DNA from: JACVRW01 sp035650215
GTDB lineage: Bacteria > Actinomycetota > Thermoleophilia > Solirubrobacterales > Thermoleophilaceae
Direction: 5' to 3'
NCBI GenBank assembly: GCA_035650215.1
Contig: DASRIC010000037.1
Location: 1 to 30,500, forward strand
Length of the DNA: 30,500 bases
Shown one piece after another: positions 7,689-14,779 of the stretch. The notes below the pieces were generated by a model. It was not told the origin of the DNA. It saw nothing but the letters and a program-made list of their open reading frames with translations, and did not search any database. The position numbers were made by a program, and so were the translations under genes. Within the stretch, counting starts at the first letter, position 1, and each line of letters begins with the position of its first letter.

Positions 7689-8279
7689 GTGAGCGACCCG
7701 GCTTCCGCGCCACGCGAGCGCCGCTTCGACGGCGTGGTGCTGCTGCTGGCGATGGTGGTGGTGATGTGGGCGCTCGAGGCGGCCGACGCCATCGCGCCCG
7801 GCACGCCGTTCGACCGCTACGGCATCGAGCCGCGCGATCCGGACAGCCTGCCCGAGGTGGTGACCGCGCCGTTCCTGCACGTGGGCTTCGGCCACCTGAT
7901 CGGCAACACCATCCCGTTGATCGCGATGGGGATCGTGATCGCGCTCCAGGGAGCCAAGCGGCTGCTGCTCGTCACGTTGATCGTCATCGTGGTGAGCGGG
8001 CTCGGGGTCTGGCTGATCGCCCCGGAGGGCACCACGCACCTCGGCGCGTCGGGGATCGTGTTCGGCTACGCCGCCTACCTGCTCACGCGGGGCATCTTCA
8101 ATCGCGCGCCGCTCGAGCTCGCCGTCGGCTTGGCGGTGGCGCTCATCTGGGGCACTGCGCTGCTCGGCGGGCTCGCGCCGCAGGACGGCGTGTCGTGGCA
8201 GGGGCACCTGTTCGGCGCGATCGGGGGCGTGATTGCCGCCCGGGTGTTCGCCACCGGTCGCCGGCGCCAGCCCGCGTAG
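7689..8279 (+). CDS. Rhomboid-family intramembrane serine protease
   Basis: The 196-residue product has about six hydrophobic segments and the rhomboid signature residues. These are FGHLIGNTIPL with His69 and Asn73, HLGASGIVFGY with catalytic Ser121, and WQGHLFGAIGG with catalytic His173. It would cleave membrane-embedded substrates in the cytoplasmic membrane; substrates are unknown. GTG 7689 is preferred because it leaves a short cytoplasmic N-terminus. ATG 7662 in the same frame is an alternative that would overlap the divergent mutase start by two bases. The MoaD-MoaE gene follows after 10 bp, so the two may be co-transcribed. Confidence 0.87.
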   Translation: MSDPASAPRERRFDGVVLLLAMVVVMWALEAADAIAPGTPFDRYGIEPRDPDSLPEVVTAPFLHVGFGHLIGNTIPLIAMGIVIALQGAKRLLLVTLIVIVVSGLGVWLIAPEGTTHLGASGIVFGYAAYLLTRGIFNRAPLELAVGLAVALIWGTALLGGLAPQDGVSWQGHLFGAIGGVIAARVFATGRRRQPA

Positions 8280-8289
8280 CATCCCTCCG

Positions 8290-8940
8290 GTGGAGGTCAC
8301 CGTTCGCCTGTTCGCGGTCCTTCGAGAGCGCGCCGGCGCCCCGGAGCTGGTGCTCGACCTGCCCGACGGCGCGCGCGTGCGCGACGCGATCGCCTCGCTC
8401 TCGGGGCTGGCCGAGGGGGTGCCGCTCGTGATGGCCGTGAACCGCGAGTACGCCTCGGAGGACACCGCGCTCGACCCCGGCGACGAGCTGGCCCTGATCC
8501 CGCCCGTGAGCGGCGGCTCGACCGCCGCAGCTCCCTGGGCGCGCGTGAGCTCCGAGCCGCTCTCCCTCGACGCGCTCGCGGCGCGCGTGCGCGATCCGCG
8601 GGCCGGCGCCGTAGTCACCTTCTCGGGGGTCACGCGCGAGGTCGACCGGCTCGACTACGAGGCCTACGCCGAGATGGCCGAGGAGCGCATGGCCGCGATC
8701 GCCGCCGACGCCCTCGCGCGGCACGAGCTCTGCGCGGTGGCGGTCGAGCACCGGGTCGGGGAGGTGCCGCTCTCAGAGCCGAGCGTGATCGTGGCCGTGT
8801 CGGCGCCCCACCGCGGCGAGGCGTTCGCCGGCGCCCGCGAGGTCATCGACCGCGTGAAGGCGGAGGCGCCGATCTGGAAGAAGGAGATCGAGGGCGAGGA
8901 GGGCCGCTGGGTGGAGGGCCGGCCGCCCGAGATCGGGTAG
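8290..8940 (+). CDS. MoaD-MoaE fusion, molybdopterin synthase
   Basis: The 216-residue product joins both subunits of molybdopterin synthase. Residues 1-76 are a MoaD/ThiS-type ubiquitin-like domain (VRLFAVLRERAG, GDELALIPPVSGG) whose Gly75-Gly76 would be the thiocarboxylated C-terminus in a free MoaD. Residues 85-216 are MoaE: GAVVTFSGVTRE, YEAYAEMAEERM, HRVGEVPLSEPSVIVAVSAPHRGEAF, and the lysine-rich active-site segment APIWKKEIEGEEGRWVEG. The enzyme inserts the dithiolene sulfurs into precursor Z (cPMP). Because the MoaD Gly-Gly is internal, the protein would need cleavage after Gly76 to work as in classical synthase. The fused MoaX of M. tuberculosis is reported to be processed in this way. 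GTG 8290 is the start that begins the MoaD strand. A hairpin follows the stop. Confidence 0.92.
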   Translation: MEVTVRLFAVLRERAGAPELVLDLPDGARVRDAIASLSGLAEGVPLVMAVNREYASEDTALDPGDELALIPPVSGGSTAAAPWARVSSEPLSLDALAARVRDPRAGAVVTFSGVTREVDRLDYEAYAEMAEERMAAIAADALARHELCAVAVEHRVGEVPLSEPSVIVAVSAPHRGEAFAGAREVIDRVKAEAPIWKKEIEGEEGRWVEGRPPEIG

Positions 8941-8983
8941 CGCGCCGGCGGGGCACCCAGGGCGGACGAGCCGAGCCGCACGG

Positions 8984-9028
8984 TGAACGTCCCGGACTGG
9001 TCGCTATGGGGGGTGTTCAGGGACGTTC
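8984..9028. terminator. Long-loop hairpin between convergent genes
   Basis: GAACGTCCC (8985-8993) and GGGACGTTC (9020-9028) form a perfect 9-bp inverted repeat with a 26-nt loop. It lies after the MoaD-MoaE stop; its right arm overlaps the last codons of the convergent TetR gene. There is no U-tract, as is common in high-GC actinobacteria. The left arm and flank (TGAACGTCCCGGACT) recur in the hairpin at 29437-29478. Confidence 0.55.
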
Positions 9029-9622
9029 GATGTGCGCCGGCATGCCGGCGGCGGCGAGCCCGCCGCCGAGTGCCCCGAGCAGCACGTCCCTCAACTCCTG
9101 CCGCGACAGGTCGCGGTGGTCGAACCAGTCGACGATGGCTCCGTCCATGAACCAGAGCCAGGCGGAGGCCGCCACCCTCGCCTTCGGGGCCGCCGCGGGA
9201 TCCACGCCGAGGCCCTCGAGGATGCGCAGCGCGGTGGCCTGGCGCACCTGGTCGATCATGGCGCCCACCTCCGGCACGGCGCCGGCGCTCTCGATCAGCT
9301 TGCGGTAGGCGGTCGCGTTCTCCTCGACCCAGGCGAGAAACGCGTCGAGGCTGCGCTGCAGCGCTTCGAGCGGCGGCAGCGACGGGTCGGGCTCGGTGCG
9401 GCGGCGGACCTCCTCGGCGGCCTGCTCGAGCGTCGCGACGAAGAAGTCGTGCTTGCTCGGGAAGTAGTGGTACAGCAGCGCCTTCGAGATCCCCGCCTCG
9501 CGGGCGATCCGGGCCATCGAGAGCTCCCCGATCGAGTGGCGCGCGAACAGCTTGGCGCCGAGCTCGAGCAGCTGGCGCCGGCGCTCGTCGACCTGCAGGC
9601 GGGTGTAAGCGGGCTGCGCCAT
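9017..9622 (-). CDS. TetR/AcrR-family transcriptional regulator
   Basis: The 201-residue product has an N-terminal TetR DNA-binding domain (about residues 11-57). The helix-turn-helix reads ELSMARIAREAGISKALLYHYFPSK. A helical ligand-binding domain follows, with AYRKLIESAG and WLWFMDGAIVDWFDH near the end. It would repress a target set in response to a small ligand, probably including itself. ATG 9622 gives a normal N-terminal arm before the helix-turn-helix. The closest divergent gene is the LPRTG protein at 9810, a candidate target. A direct repeat of GTTGAC in the 187-bp gap could be part of its control region. Confidence 0.9.
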   Translation of the reverse strand: MAQPAYTRLQVDERRRQLLELGAKLFARHSIGELSMARIAREAGISKALLYHYFPSKHDFFVATLEQAAEEVRRRTEPDPSLPPLEALQRSLDAFLAWVEENATAYRKLIESAGAVPEVGAMIDQVRQATALRILEGLGVDPAAAPKARVAASAWLWFMDGAIVDWFDHRDLSRQELRDVLLGALGGGLAAAGMPAHIERP

Positions 9623-9650
9623 TCGTCGAGATCGAGATGCTACCGAGACT

Positions 9651-9667
9651 GTTGACCGATGGTTGAC
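9651..9667. promoter_or_regulatory. GTTGAC direct repeat upstream of the TetR gene
   Basis: GTTGAC occurs at 9651-9656 and 9662-9667, exactly one helical turn (11 bp) apart, in the 187-bp gap between the divergent TetR and LPRTG genes. It could be an operator or overlapping -35-like boxes reading right. It is not a palindrome of the usual TetR type, so the link to the adjacent regulator is weak. The rest of the gap (9668-9809) shows nothing else I can name. Confidence 0.3.
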
Positions 9668-9809
9668 AAGGGAGTACCCCCGGCCCCTGTCGACCGACCG
9701 TGGCGACGGTCCTCGCGCTCGGCGCGTTCGTCTGGCAGCGTCTGCGCCCGCGCGCAGGATCGCGTGCAGCCAGGAGGGCAGGGCGCCCGGGGAGGCGAAA
9801 GCGCCCTCC

Positions 9810-10289
9810 ATGCTTCGTCTCGCCGTGGTCGCGCCTGTTCTCCTCGCTGCGCTGCTCTTGGCGACGCCCGCCGTTCTCGCCCAGGGCCCCGCCCCCACGG
9901 CCCAGCCGCCCGACGAGCCGACCGGCCAGCCGCAGCCAAACGGTCCCGACGAGCCGGAGCCGGGTGACCCGCCCGAGCCGGGGGTCGAGCCCCCGGGCAC
10001 GGGCGTTGAGGGCGCCCTTCCGCGGACCGGGCTCGAGGCGCTGCGGATCGCCGCCTTCGGGATCCTGCTGCTGCTGTCCGGCGCGCGGCTGCGCGTGCTC
10101 GCCGGAGTGCGGCAGGTACGCGACCGCGTGCGCAGGCGGCTGTCGTCCCAGGCGCGCCTGCGCGAGTCGCTCGAGCAACTGCGCGCGGACGCCGCCGAGC
10201 TGGGCCCGCCCGAGGTGGAGCCGGCGGTGTCGCGGGTCGAGCCCACAACGCCGACGGCGCGTCGCGTGGCGGGGCGCTCGCGCGGCTAG
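9810..10289 (+). CDS. Secreted/membrane protein with LPRTG motif and long C-terminal tail
   Basis: The 159-residue product starts with a clear signal peptide (MLRLAVVAPVLLAALLLATP, cleavage likely near AVLA-QG). A Pro/Gly/Glu-rich linker follows (25-66), then LPRTG at 70-74 and a hydrophobic helix (about 76-92). That order resembles an LPXTG sortase signal. A normal sorting signal ends within a few residues of the helix, whereas here a 66-residue basic, helical tail follows (VRQVRDRVRRRL, LRESLEQLRADAAEL). The protein may therefore be a single-pass anchor with a cytoplasmic tail rather than a sortase substrate. GGGGAGG lies 14 nt before ATG 9810. No sortase gene is in the window. Function is unknown. 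Confidence 0.7.
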   Translation: MLRLAVVAPVLLAALLLATPAVLAQGPAPTAQPPDEPTGQPQPNGPDEPEPGDPPEPGVEPPGTGVEGALPRTGLEALRIAAFGILLLLSGARLRVLAGVRQVRDRVRRRLSSQARLRESLEQLRADAAELGPPEVEPAVSRVEPTTPTARRVAGRSRG

Positions 10290-10402
10290 GGCGCCCAGCT
10301 CTCGCCCACCCGGACCCGCTCCAGATCGATCCACAGCACGTCGAGGGCGGTCGCCACGATCCGCTCGCGCGGCACCTCGGGATGGTCCGCCCACGTGGCC
10401 GG
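10286..10402 (-). pseudogene. Remnant C-terminus of a second TetR-like regulator
   Basis: Reading the minus strand to a TAG at 10288-10286 gives 38 residues beginning PATWADHPEVPRERIV and ending RVGESWAP. Third codon positions are almost all G or C and the composition is protein-like, so this looks like true former coding sequence. The pattern fits the last helices of TetR-type ligand domains (family call is tentative). Upstream the frame loses this character and no start or helix-turn-helix is found, so the gene is truncated. The stop overlaps the stop of the LPRTG gene. Bases 10403-10507 show no convincing gene. Confidence 0.4.
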
Positions 10403-10507
10403 CCACCTCCGGGATCTTCCTCGCCGGCGTGGCGCACTACGCACTCACGCGACGCCCGCGGGCGGGTCAGCCCGCTAGCTGTCAGACCTGCATACCCCGA
10501 CGCGGTG

Positions 10508-10560
10508 CGCATACTCCAATATATGTGTAGTTATTTCTGCATGCTATGTTCAGGTTTGCG
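10508..10560 (+). promoter_or_regulatory. AT-rich promoter region of the ECF sigma operon
   Basis: This is one of the few AT-rich patches in the window. TGCTATGTT (10542-10550) fits an extended -10 element (TGn-TATGTT). If used, transcription would begin only a few bases before ATG 10561, giving a very short leader. No -35 consensus is evident. Confidence 0.4.
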
Positions 10561-11088
10561 ATGTTTGATCTCTCCGATCGACGCCAGTTCGACGCGGCCT
10601 ACCGCCACCTCGCCCCGGTGGCCCTGCGGGTTGCCCAGCGCGTGCTCGGCGACAGGCCGGCGGCCGAGGACGTGGTGCAGGACCTCTTCCTGCAACTGTG
10701 GAGAGATCCGGACTCCTTCGACCCAGCGCGCGGCTCGCTGCGCGCCTACGTGACGGTGCTGGCCAGGAGCCGCTCGCTGGACCGCTGGCGCACGCGCGCG
10801 GCCGGTGAGTCGGCCCGCGCCCGGCTGGCGAACGAGGTCGGGCTCGCGCGGCGGCAGAGCGTCGAGGGCGCGGATCACGCGGCCCTCGGGCGCGAGCGCC
10901 GGCGCGAGCTGCTCACGGTCGTGGCCCGGCTGCCGCGCGAGCAGCGCGACGCGATCCTGCTCGCGTACGGGCGCGGCCTGACCGCGCCCGAGATCGCGCA
11001 CGAGGAACGGCTGCCGGTGGGCACGGCGAAGAGCCGCATCCGCCTCGGCCTCGAACGGGCGCGCGCCCACCTGGCCGAAGCGGCGTGA
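10561..11088 (+). CDS. ECF-type RNA polymerase sigma factor
   Basis: The 175-residue product has sigma region 2 (FDAAYRHLAPVALRVAQRVLGD, AAEDVVQDLFLQLWRDPDSFDPARGSLRAYVTVLARSRSLD). It also has region 4 (LLTVVARLPREQRDAILLAYGRGLTAPEIAHEERLPVGTAKSRIRLGLERAR). It directs RNA polymerase to a dedicated promoter set. ATG 10561 has AGG 6 nt upstream; ATG 10546 is an in-frame alternative adding five residues but without a ribosome-binding site. The stop overlaps the GTG of the MerR-DICT gene (GTGA), so the two are translationally coupled. No classical anti-sigma gene is adjacent in this operon, so the MerR-DICT protein may provide the signal input. Confidence 0.9.
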   Translation: MFDLSDRRQFDAAYRHLAPVALRVAQRVLGDRPAAEDVVQDLFLQLWRDPDSFDPARGSLRAYVTVLARSRSLDRWRTRAAGESARARLANEVGLARRQSVEGADHAALGRERRRELLTVVARLPREQRDAILLAYGRGLTAPEIAHEERLPVGTAKSRIRLGLERARAHLAEAA

Positions 11089-11933
11089 GCGTCGTCGGCG
11101 AGGGACCTGGCCTCGCCATCGGAGAGCTCGTCGCGCGGACCGGCGTGAGCGAGGGCACTCTGCGGATGTGGGAGCGACGCCACGGCGTTCCCCTGCCGGA
11201 GCGCCTACCGAGTGGCCACAGGCGCTACCGGGAGAGCGACGTGGAGCTGGTGCTGCGGGTGGTGCGAGAGCGGGACAGCGGGCTGTCGCTTGCCGCCGCC
11301 ACCGCCCGGGCGCGGGCGGCGGAGGCCGAGCACGAGCCGTCAATCTTCGGCGGCCTGCGCCGGCACCGGCCCGATCTGGAGCCGTTCGTCCTGCGCAAGG
11401 GGGCGCTCCTCGCGCTCAGTCGCGCCATCGAGGACGAAAGCTGCGCGCGCGCCGAGCGCCCGCTCCTGTTCGGCTCGTTCCAGCGCGAGCGCTTCTACCG
11501 CCAGTCCGAGCGCCGCTGGCGCGACTTCGCCCGCACCGCCGAGCTGACCTGCGTGTTCGCGGACTTCGCCCGGCCGCGGTTCCCCGCCGGCGCGCCGGCC
11601 GAGCTGCCGATCGACCGCTCCGGGCCGCTCCGGCGCGAGTGGGCGGTGGTCTGCGAGGCGCGCGGCCACGCGACCTGCCTCGCGGGCGTGGAGCTGCCAT
11701 CGGCCCGGCCGCGGCCCGACCTCGGGCGTGAGTTCGAGGTGATCTGGAGCGTCGAGCCCGACGCTGTGCGGGTCGCGAGCGACCTATGCCTGCGCCTGGC
11801 CCGGCGCACGAGCTCTGAGCTGGCCTCCGCGATCGACGGCCGTGACGCGAGGCCGAATCCGCCGCAGGCGGTCGAGGAGCAGCTTCGCCTCGCCGCCACG
11901 ATCACCACGAGGACGCTGAGGCAGCTCGGCTGA
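11085..11933 (+). CDS. MerR-family regulator with C-terminal DICT-like sensory domain
   Basis: The 282-residue product has an N-terminal MerR helix-turn-helix: LAIGELVARTGVSEGTLRMWERRHGVPLPERLPSGHRRYRESDVELVLRV covers residues 10-59. A short helical linker follows, then a domain of about 180 residues. Its segment FGSFQRERFYRQSERRWRDFARTAELTCVFADF matches the DICT sensory domain known from cyanobacterial and actinobacterial signalling proteins. DICT has been proposed to take part in light or related sensing; that is literature knowledge, not visible here. It starts inside the stop of the sigma gene and its own stop overlaps the next ATG, so three genes form one translational unit. It may be the sensor-regulator of the sigma factor. 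Confidence 0.85.
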   Translation: MSVVGEGPGLAIGELVARTGVSEGTLRMWERRHGVPLPERLPSGHRRYRESDVELVLRVVRERDSGLSLAAATARARAAEAEHEPSIFGGLRRHRPDLEPFVLRKGALLALSRAIEDESCARAERPLLFGSFQRERFYRQSERRWRDFARTAELTCVFADFARPRFPAGAPAELPIDRSGPLRREWAVVCEARGHATCLAGVELPSARPRPDLGREFEVIWSVEPDAVRVASDLCLRLARRTSSELASAIDGRDARPNPPQAVEEQLRLAATITTRTLRQLG

Positions 11934-12421
11934 TGGGCGCCCGCGCCTGGGTCTACACGCTCGAGCGCGAGCAGCTGCTCCCGCTGCCGCCCGGCGAGAC
12001 CTTCGAGTTCTTCGGCGACGCGCACAACCTCGAGGCGATCACCCCGCCCTGGCTGCACTTCCGCGTGGTCACGCCGACGCCGATCGCGATGGACGCGGGG
12101 ACGCTGCTCGAGTACCGCCTGCGCCTGCACGGTCTGCCGATCCGCTGGCTCACCCGAATCGAGGCGTGGGAGCCCGGGCGGCGCTTCGTCGACGTGCAAC
12201 TGCGCGGCCCCTACCGGCTCTGGCACCACACTCACACCTTCACGCCGCACGGCGACGGCACGCTGATGCGTGACCGGGTGCGCTACGCGCTGCCGCTCGG
12301 GCCAGTCGGGTGGGCCGCGCGGACGGCGCTCGTGCGCCGCGACCTCGATCGCATCTTCGACTTCCGGCGTGAGGAGGTTGCGGCTCGCTTCGGAGCCGGC
12401 TCAGGCCGCCGGGCCGCGTAG
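11933..12421 (+). CDS. SRPBCC-family ligand-binding protein
   Basis: The 162-residue product is a single SRPBCC (START/Bet v1-like) domain. Family features are YTLEREQLLPLPPGETFEFFGDAHNLEAITPPWLHFRV, then LPIRWLTRIEAWEPGRRFVDVQLRGPYRLWHHTHTF and RDRVRYALPLG. The closest group I recognise is the one often fused or adjacent to NAD-dependent epimerases and photolyase clusters. It probably binds a hydrophobic ligand; the ligand is unknown. ATG 11933 shares a base with the preceding TGA. The last 21 bp overlap the end of the convergent anti-sigma gene. Confidence 0.85.
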   Translation: MGARAWVYTLEREQLLPLPPGETFEFFGDAHNLEAITPPWLHFRVVTPTPIAMDAGTLLEYRLRLHGLPIRWLTRIEAWEPGRRFVDVQLRGPYRLWHHTHTFTPHGDGTLMRDRVRYALPLGPVGWAARTALVRRDLDRIFDFRREEVAARFGAGSGRRAA

Positions 12422-12976
12422 CACCGAGTCGCCGGAGTGCGACGGGTCGCCGTCGCCCGGCTCGCGCGACACGTCGAGGAACTGGAAGTCGCGCGGGTCG
12501 ACCGGCAGGTCCACGTCGAGCTCCGCCTCGCCCGACTCCGGCACACGCACCGATCCAAGCGCGACGAGCTCGCCGTCCTTCCCGAGCAGCCACAGCTCGT
12601 AGTAGTCGCCGCCGCGGCTCGGCTCCAACCCACTCAGGCTCACGCTGGCGCGCCCGCCGGCCTCGGGGCGCAGCCGCGCAACCCCGGAGGCTCCGCCGCC
12701 GTCGTCGACGGGGGCGAGATCGACCTGGACGGGCCCGCCGTCCGTAGCGTCGTCGCCGCCCGCGATCAGGAGGCCGGCGCCCACGCCGGCCGCCAGCAGG
12801 ACGACCGCGGCGAGCGCCGCAACCACCGGTCGCAGGCTGAGCCGGCGGCGCGAGGGCGCCGGACCCGCCTCATCCTCGGCGGGCCACGGGGCGGGCGGCG
12901 GCTCGGGCCGCTCCCACGCCTCGCGCGGCAGCCGGCTGAGATGCCGCTCGAGGTCCTCCCTCGACATCCCGCTCAT
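12401..12976 (-). CDS. RskA-like anti-sigma factor
   Basis: The 191-residue product has a cytoplasmic N-terminal segment (MSREDLERHLSRLPREAW), a Pro-rich linker, and one transmembrane helix (about 52-72, VVAALAAVVLLAAGVGAGLLI). The extracytoplasmic domain carries the anti-sigma-K signature: GGDYYELWLLGKDGELVALGSVRVPESGEAELDVDLPVDP covers roughly 122-161. It should hold the sigma factor encoded just upstream at the membrane until proteolysis or another signal releases it. The N-terminal sigma-binding domain is short compared with M. tuberculosis RskA. Its ATG overlaps the sigma stop (ATGA), a classic coupled sigma/anti-sigma pair. ATG 12967 is an alternative start. Confidence 0.87.
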   Translation of the reverse strand: MSGMSREDLERHLSRLPREAWERPEPPPAPWPAEDEAGPAPSRRRLSLRPVVAALAAVVLLAAGVGAGLLIAGGDDATDGGPVQVDLAPVDDGGGASGVARLRPEAGGRASVSLSGLEPSRGGDYYELWLLGKDGELVALGSVRVPESGEAELDVDLPVDPRDFQFLDVSREPGDGDPSHSGDSVLRGPAA

Positions 12977-13593
12977 CGGTCGTCCCCGTCCACGAGCTCG
13001 CGCAGCCGCTCGAGCGCCCCCGCCATCCGCATCTTCACGGTGCCGAGCGGGATCTCCGTGCGGTCCGCGATCTGCTGCTGGCTGAGGCCCTCGTAGAAGC
13101 GCATGCGGAGCAGGCGCGCCTCGTCCGGCCGCAGGCGCGAGAGCAGATGGGCCACGCGCCAGCGCTCGACGAGCGCCTCGGGCGAGCGCTCGGGGTCGTC
13201 GTCAGCCGCGAGGGCGAGCGCCGAGCTCTCGCCCGGATCGTGCGGCTCGGGCACGCGCCGGCGCAGCTCGTCGATTGCGCGGCTGCGCGCGATGGTCATG
13301 ATCCAGGTGAGCAGGCCGGCGCGCTCGGGGTCGTACGTCGGGGCCCGCTGCCAGACCTCGAGGAAGACCTGCTGGTGCACGTCCTCAGCCGTGGCGTGGT
13401 CGCCCAGGACGTTGATCAGGTAGCCGAGCACCGTGGAGGCGTACTCGCCGTAGAGATCCTCGAGCGCGGCGCGCTCGCGGCGCTGGAGCGCGGAAGCGAA
13501 ACGGTCGGCCCGCCCGCCTCCGAGGCCCAGGGCGCGGCGAGCGAGCGAGCGGCTCGAGCGGGCGGCCGGCGTGGCGAGCACAGCGGCACCCAT
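12973..13593 (-). CDS. ECF sigma factor, SigK-like
   Basis: The 206-residue product shows sigma region 2 (LEDLYGEYASTVLGYLINVLGDHATAEDVHQQVFLEVWQRAPTYDPERAGLLTWIMTIARSRAIDELRRR). Region 4 reads LLSRLRPDEARLLRMRFYEGLSQQQIADRTEIPLGTVKMRMAGALERLREL. The VHQQVFLEVW and LGTVKMRMAGALERLRE wording is typical of the SigK/ECF19-like group, whose partner is an RskA anti-sigma, and such a gene follows directly. ATG 13593 gives an N-terminal extension of about 35 residues rich in Ala/Arg before region 2. It is divergent from the HtaA-like protein, with a 100-bp gap holding a perfect palindrome. Confidence 0.9.
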   Translation of the reverse strand: MGAAVLATPAARSSRSLARRALGLGGGRADRFASALQRRERAALEDLYGEYASTVLGYLINVLGDHATAEDVHQQVFLEVWQRAPTYDPERAGLLTWIMTIARSRAIDELRRRVPEPHDPGESSALALAADDDPERSPEALVERWRVAHLLSRLRPDEARLLRMRFYEGLSQQQIADRTEIPLGTVKMRMAGALERLRELVDGDDR

Positions 13594-13621
13594 GTCCGGT
13601 GGTACGAGGAAGGCGCCGTGG

Positions 13622-13637
13622 TCGGTTGCCCAACCGA
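13622..13637. promoter_or_regulatory. 16-bp palindrome between SigK-like and HtaA-like genes
   Basis: TCGGTTGCCCAACCGA consists of 7-bp perfect arms around CC. It lies in the 100-bp divergent promoter region, 28 bp before the sigma ATG and 56 bp before the GTG of the HtaA-like gene. The shape is that of an operator for a dimeric repressor or activator acting on both genes. The binding protein is unknown. Confidence 0.45.
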
Positions 13638-13693
13638 AGGCGCGCCGGCGTCCGAATAGCTCGCGAAGGCCCAAACGACCTCGGAGGTATGAA

Positions 13694-14764
13694 GTGAGAC
13701 GGTTCATCATCCTTGCGCTCGTGGCGATCGTAGCCGTGCTCGCCGCACTCCCGGCTGCAGCGAGCGCGAAGGTCCAGCTTGCGGGCGGCTCCACGACGTT
13801 GACGCTCGCGAAGGGCACGGCGGCGGCGCTCACGGCGAATGGAATCAGCGTCAGGCCGCTTAGGCCGGCGAAGGTCCGCGGCGGCGGGGTTGCGTTCCCG
13901 ATCACCGGCGGCTCGATCGATCCGAGGAGCGGCGCCGGCGCCATCGCCCATTCGGGAGGCCTCGTCTTCCGGGCGGGAAGCACGCGCGTGCCGCTGCGGA
14001 GCTTCCGCGTGCACGCCGGCTCGCGGCGGGCGTTCCTGACGGCGAGGGCGGGCTCCGCCAGGCTCACCGTGCTGTCGCTCTCGCTCGCGAACGCCAAGGT
14101 CGTGCGCAACGGCCTCGGCACGACCGTGAAGGGCGTGCGCGCCTCGCTCAGCGGCCAGGCGGCGAAGGCGCTGAACGCCGCGTTCGGTACGCGGCTGTTC
14201 TCGCGCGGGTTGCCGATCGGCCGGGTCGTGGTGCGGGCCGTGCCGGCCCAGGCCGAGCTGGCGGGCGGCGACACCATCCTGGCGCTCGACTCGGGCGCGG
14301 GGACGGCGCTGCAGTCGCTCGGCATCACGGCGGCGCCCATCGACCCGGCGAGCGCCACCGGCGCGGGACTGTTGTTCCCGATCACCGGCGGCAAGGTCAA
14401 CACGGCCACGTTCGCCGGCAGCATCAGCCACTCCGGCGGGCTCCGGCTCTCGAGGGGCTCGACGGTGGTGGATCTCGCGTCGTTCACGATCACTGTGGAT
14501 GCGGATCCCGATCTGACCGCGCTCGTCGGCGGCTCGCGGGTCTCGATCCTCAACCTGGACTTGACCCAGCAGGCTCGCGCGCGCCGCGCGCTCGCCGTTC
14601 ACCAGCTGGATTCGCAGGTCTCGGGGCGCCAGATCACCCTCTCCGGCGCGCGGGCGACGCTCACGGCGGCGGCCGCCGCGGCGCTCAACCAGGCGTTCGG
14701 CACGACCGCGTTCACCGAGGGGTTCCTCGTGGGGACCGCCACGGTGGAGGCGCAGGCGCGCTGA
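13694..14764 (+). CDS. Secreted HtaA-like two-repeat protein
   Basis: The 356-residue product has a signal peptide (RRFIILALVAIVAVLAALPAA, cleavage near ASA-K). Two related halves follow, roughly 25-190 and 190-356. Each half repeats the same order: a GG(S/D)TT/I-L-L opening, FPITGG, a HSGGL motif preceded by G-A/S-I, a strand pair, then LSG..A.A.ALNAAFGT/LNQAFGT with (S/T)(R/E)GLPIG/GFLVG at the end. This is the repeat pattern of HtaA-domain proteins, which in Corynebacterium bind haem at the cell surface. Haem binding is not shown here. GTG 13694 is well supported by GGAGG 6 nt upstream. There is no C-terminal anchor, so it is probably released or held non-covalently. It is divergent from the SigK-like sigma gene and a likely target of it. 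Confidence 0.82.
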   Translation: MRRFIILALVAIVAVLAALPAAASAKVQLAGGSTTLTLAKGTAAALTANGISVRPLRPAKVRGGGVAFPITGGSIDPRSGAGAIAHSGGLVFRAGSTRVPLRSFRVHAGSRRAFLTARAGSARLTVLSLSLANAKVVRNGLGTTVKGVRASLSGQAAKALNAAFGTRLFSRGLPIGRVVVRAVPAQAELAGGDTILALDSGAGTALQSLGITAAPIDPASATGAGLLFPITGGKVNTATFAGSISHSGGLRLSRGSTVVDLASFTITVDADPDLTALVGGSRVSILNLDLTQQARARRALAVHQLDSQVSGRQITLSGARATLTAAAAAALNQAFGTTAFTEGFLVGTATVEAQAR

Positions 14765-14779
14765 GCCACGTCCGGTTCG

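Noticed and set aside
5189..8431. 1080-codon plus-strand open frame and its minus-strand counterparts across the mutase and rhomboid region
   Set aside because: It crosses several real genes on both strands; high GC at third positions removes stops in other frames.
8290..8940. Rhomboid upstream as the protease that cleaves the MoaD-MoaE fusion
   Set aside because: Rhomboids cut transmembrane segments and the fusion is soluble; proximity alone is not support.
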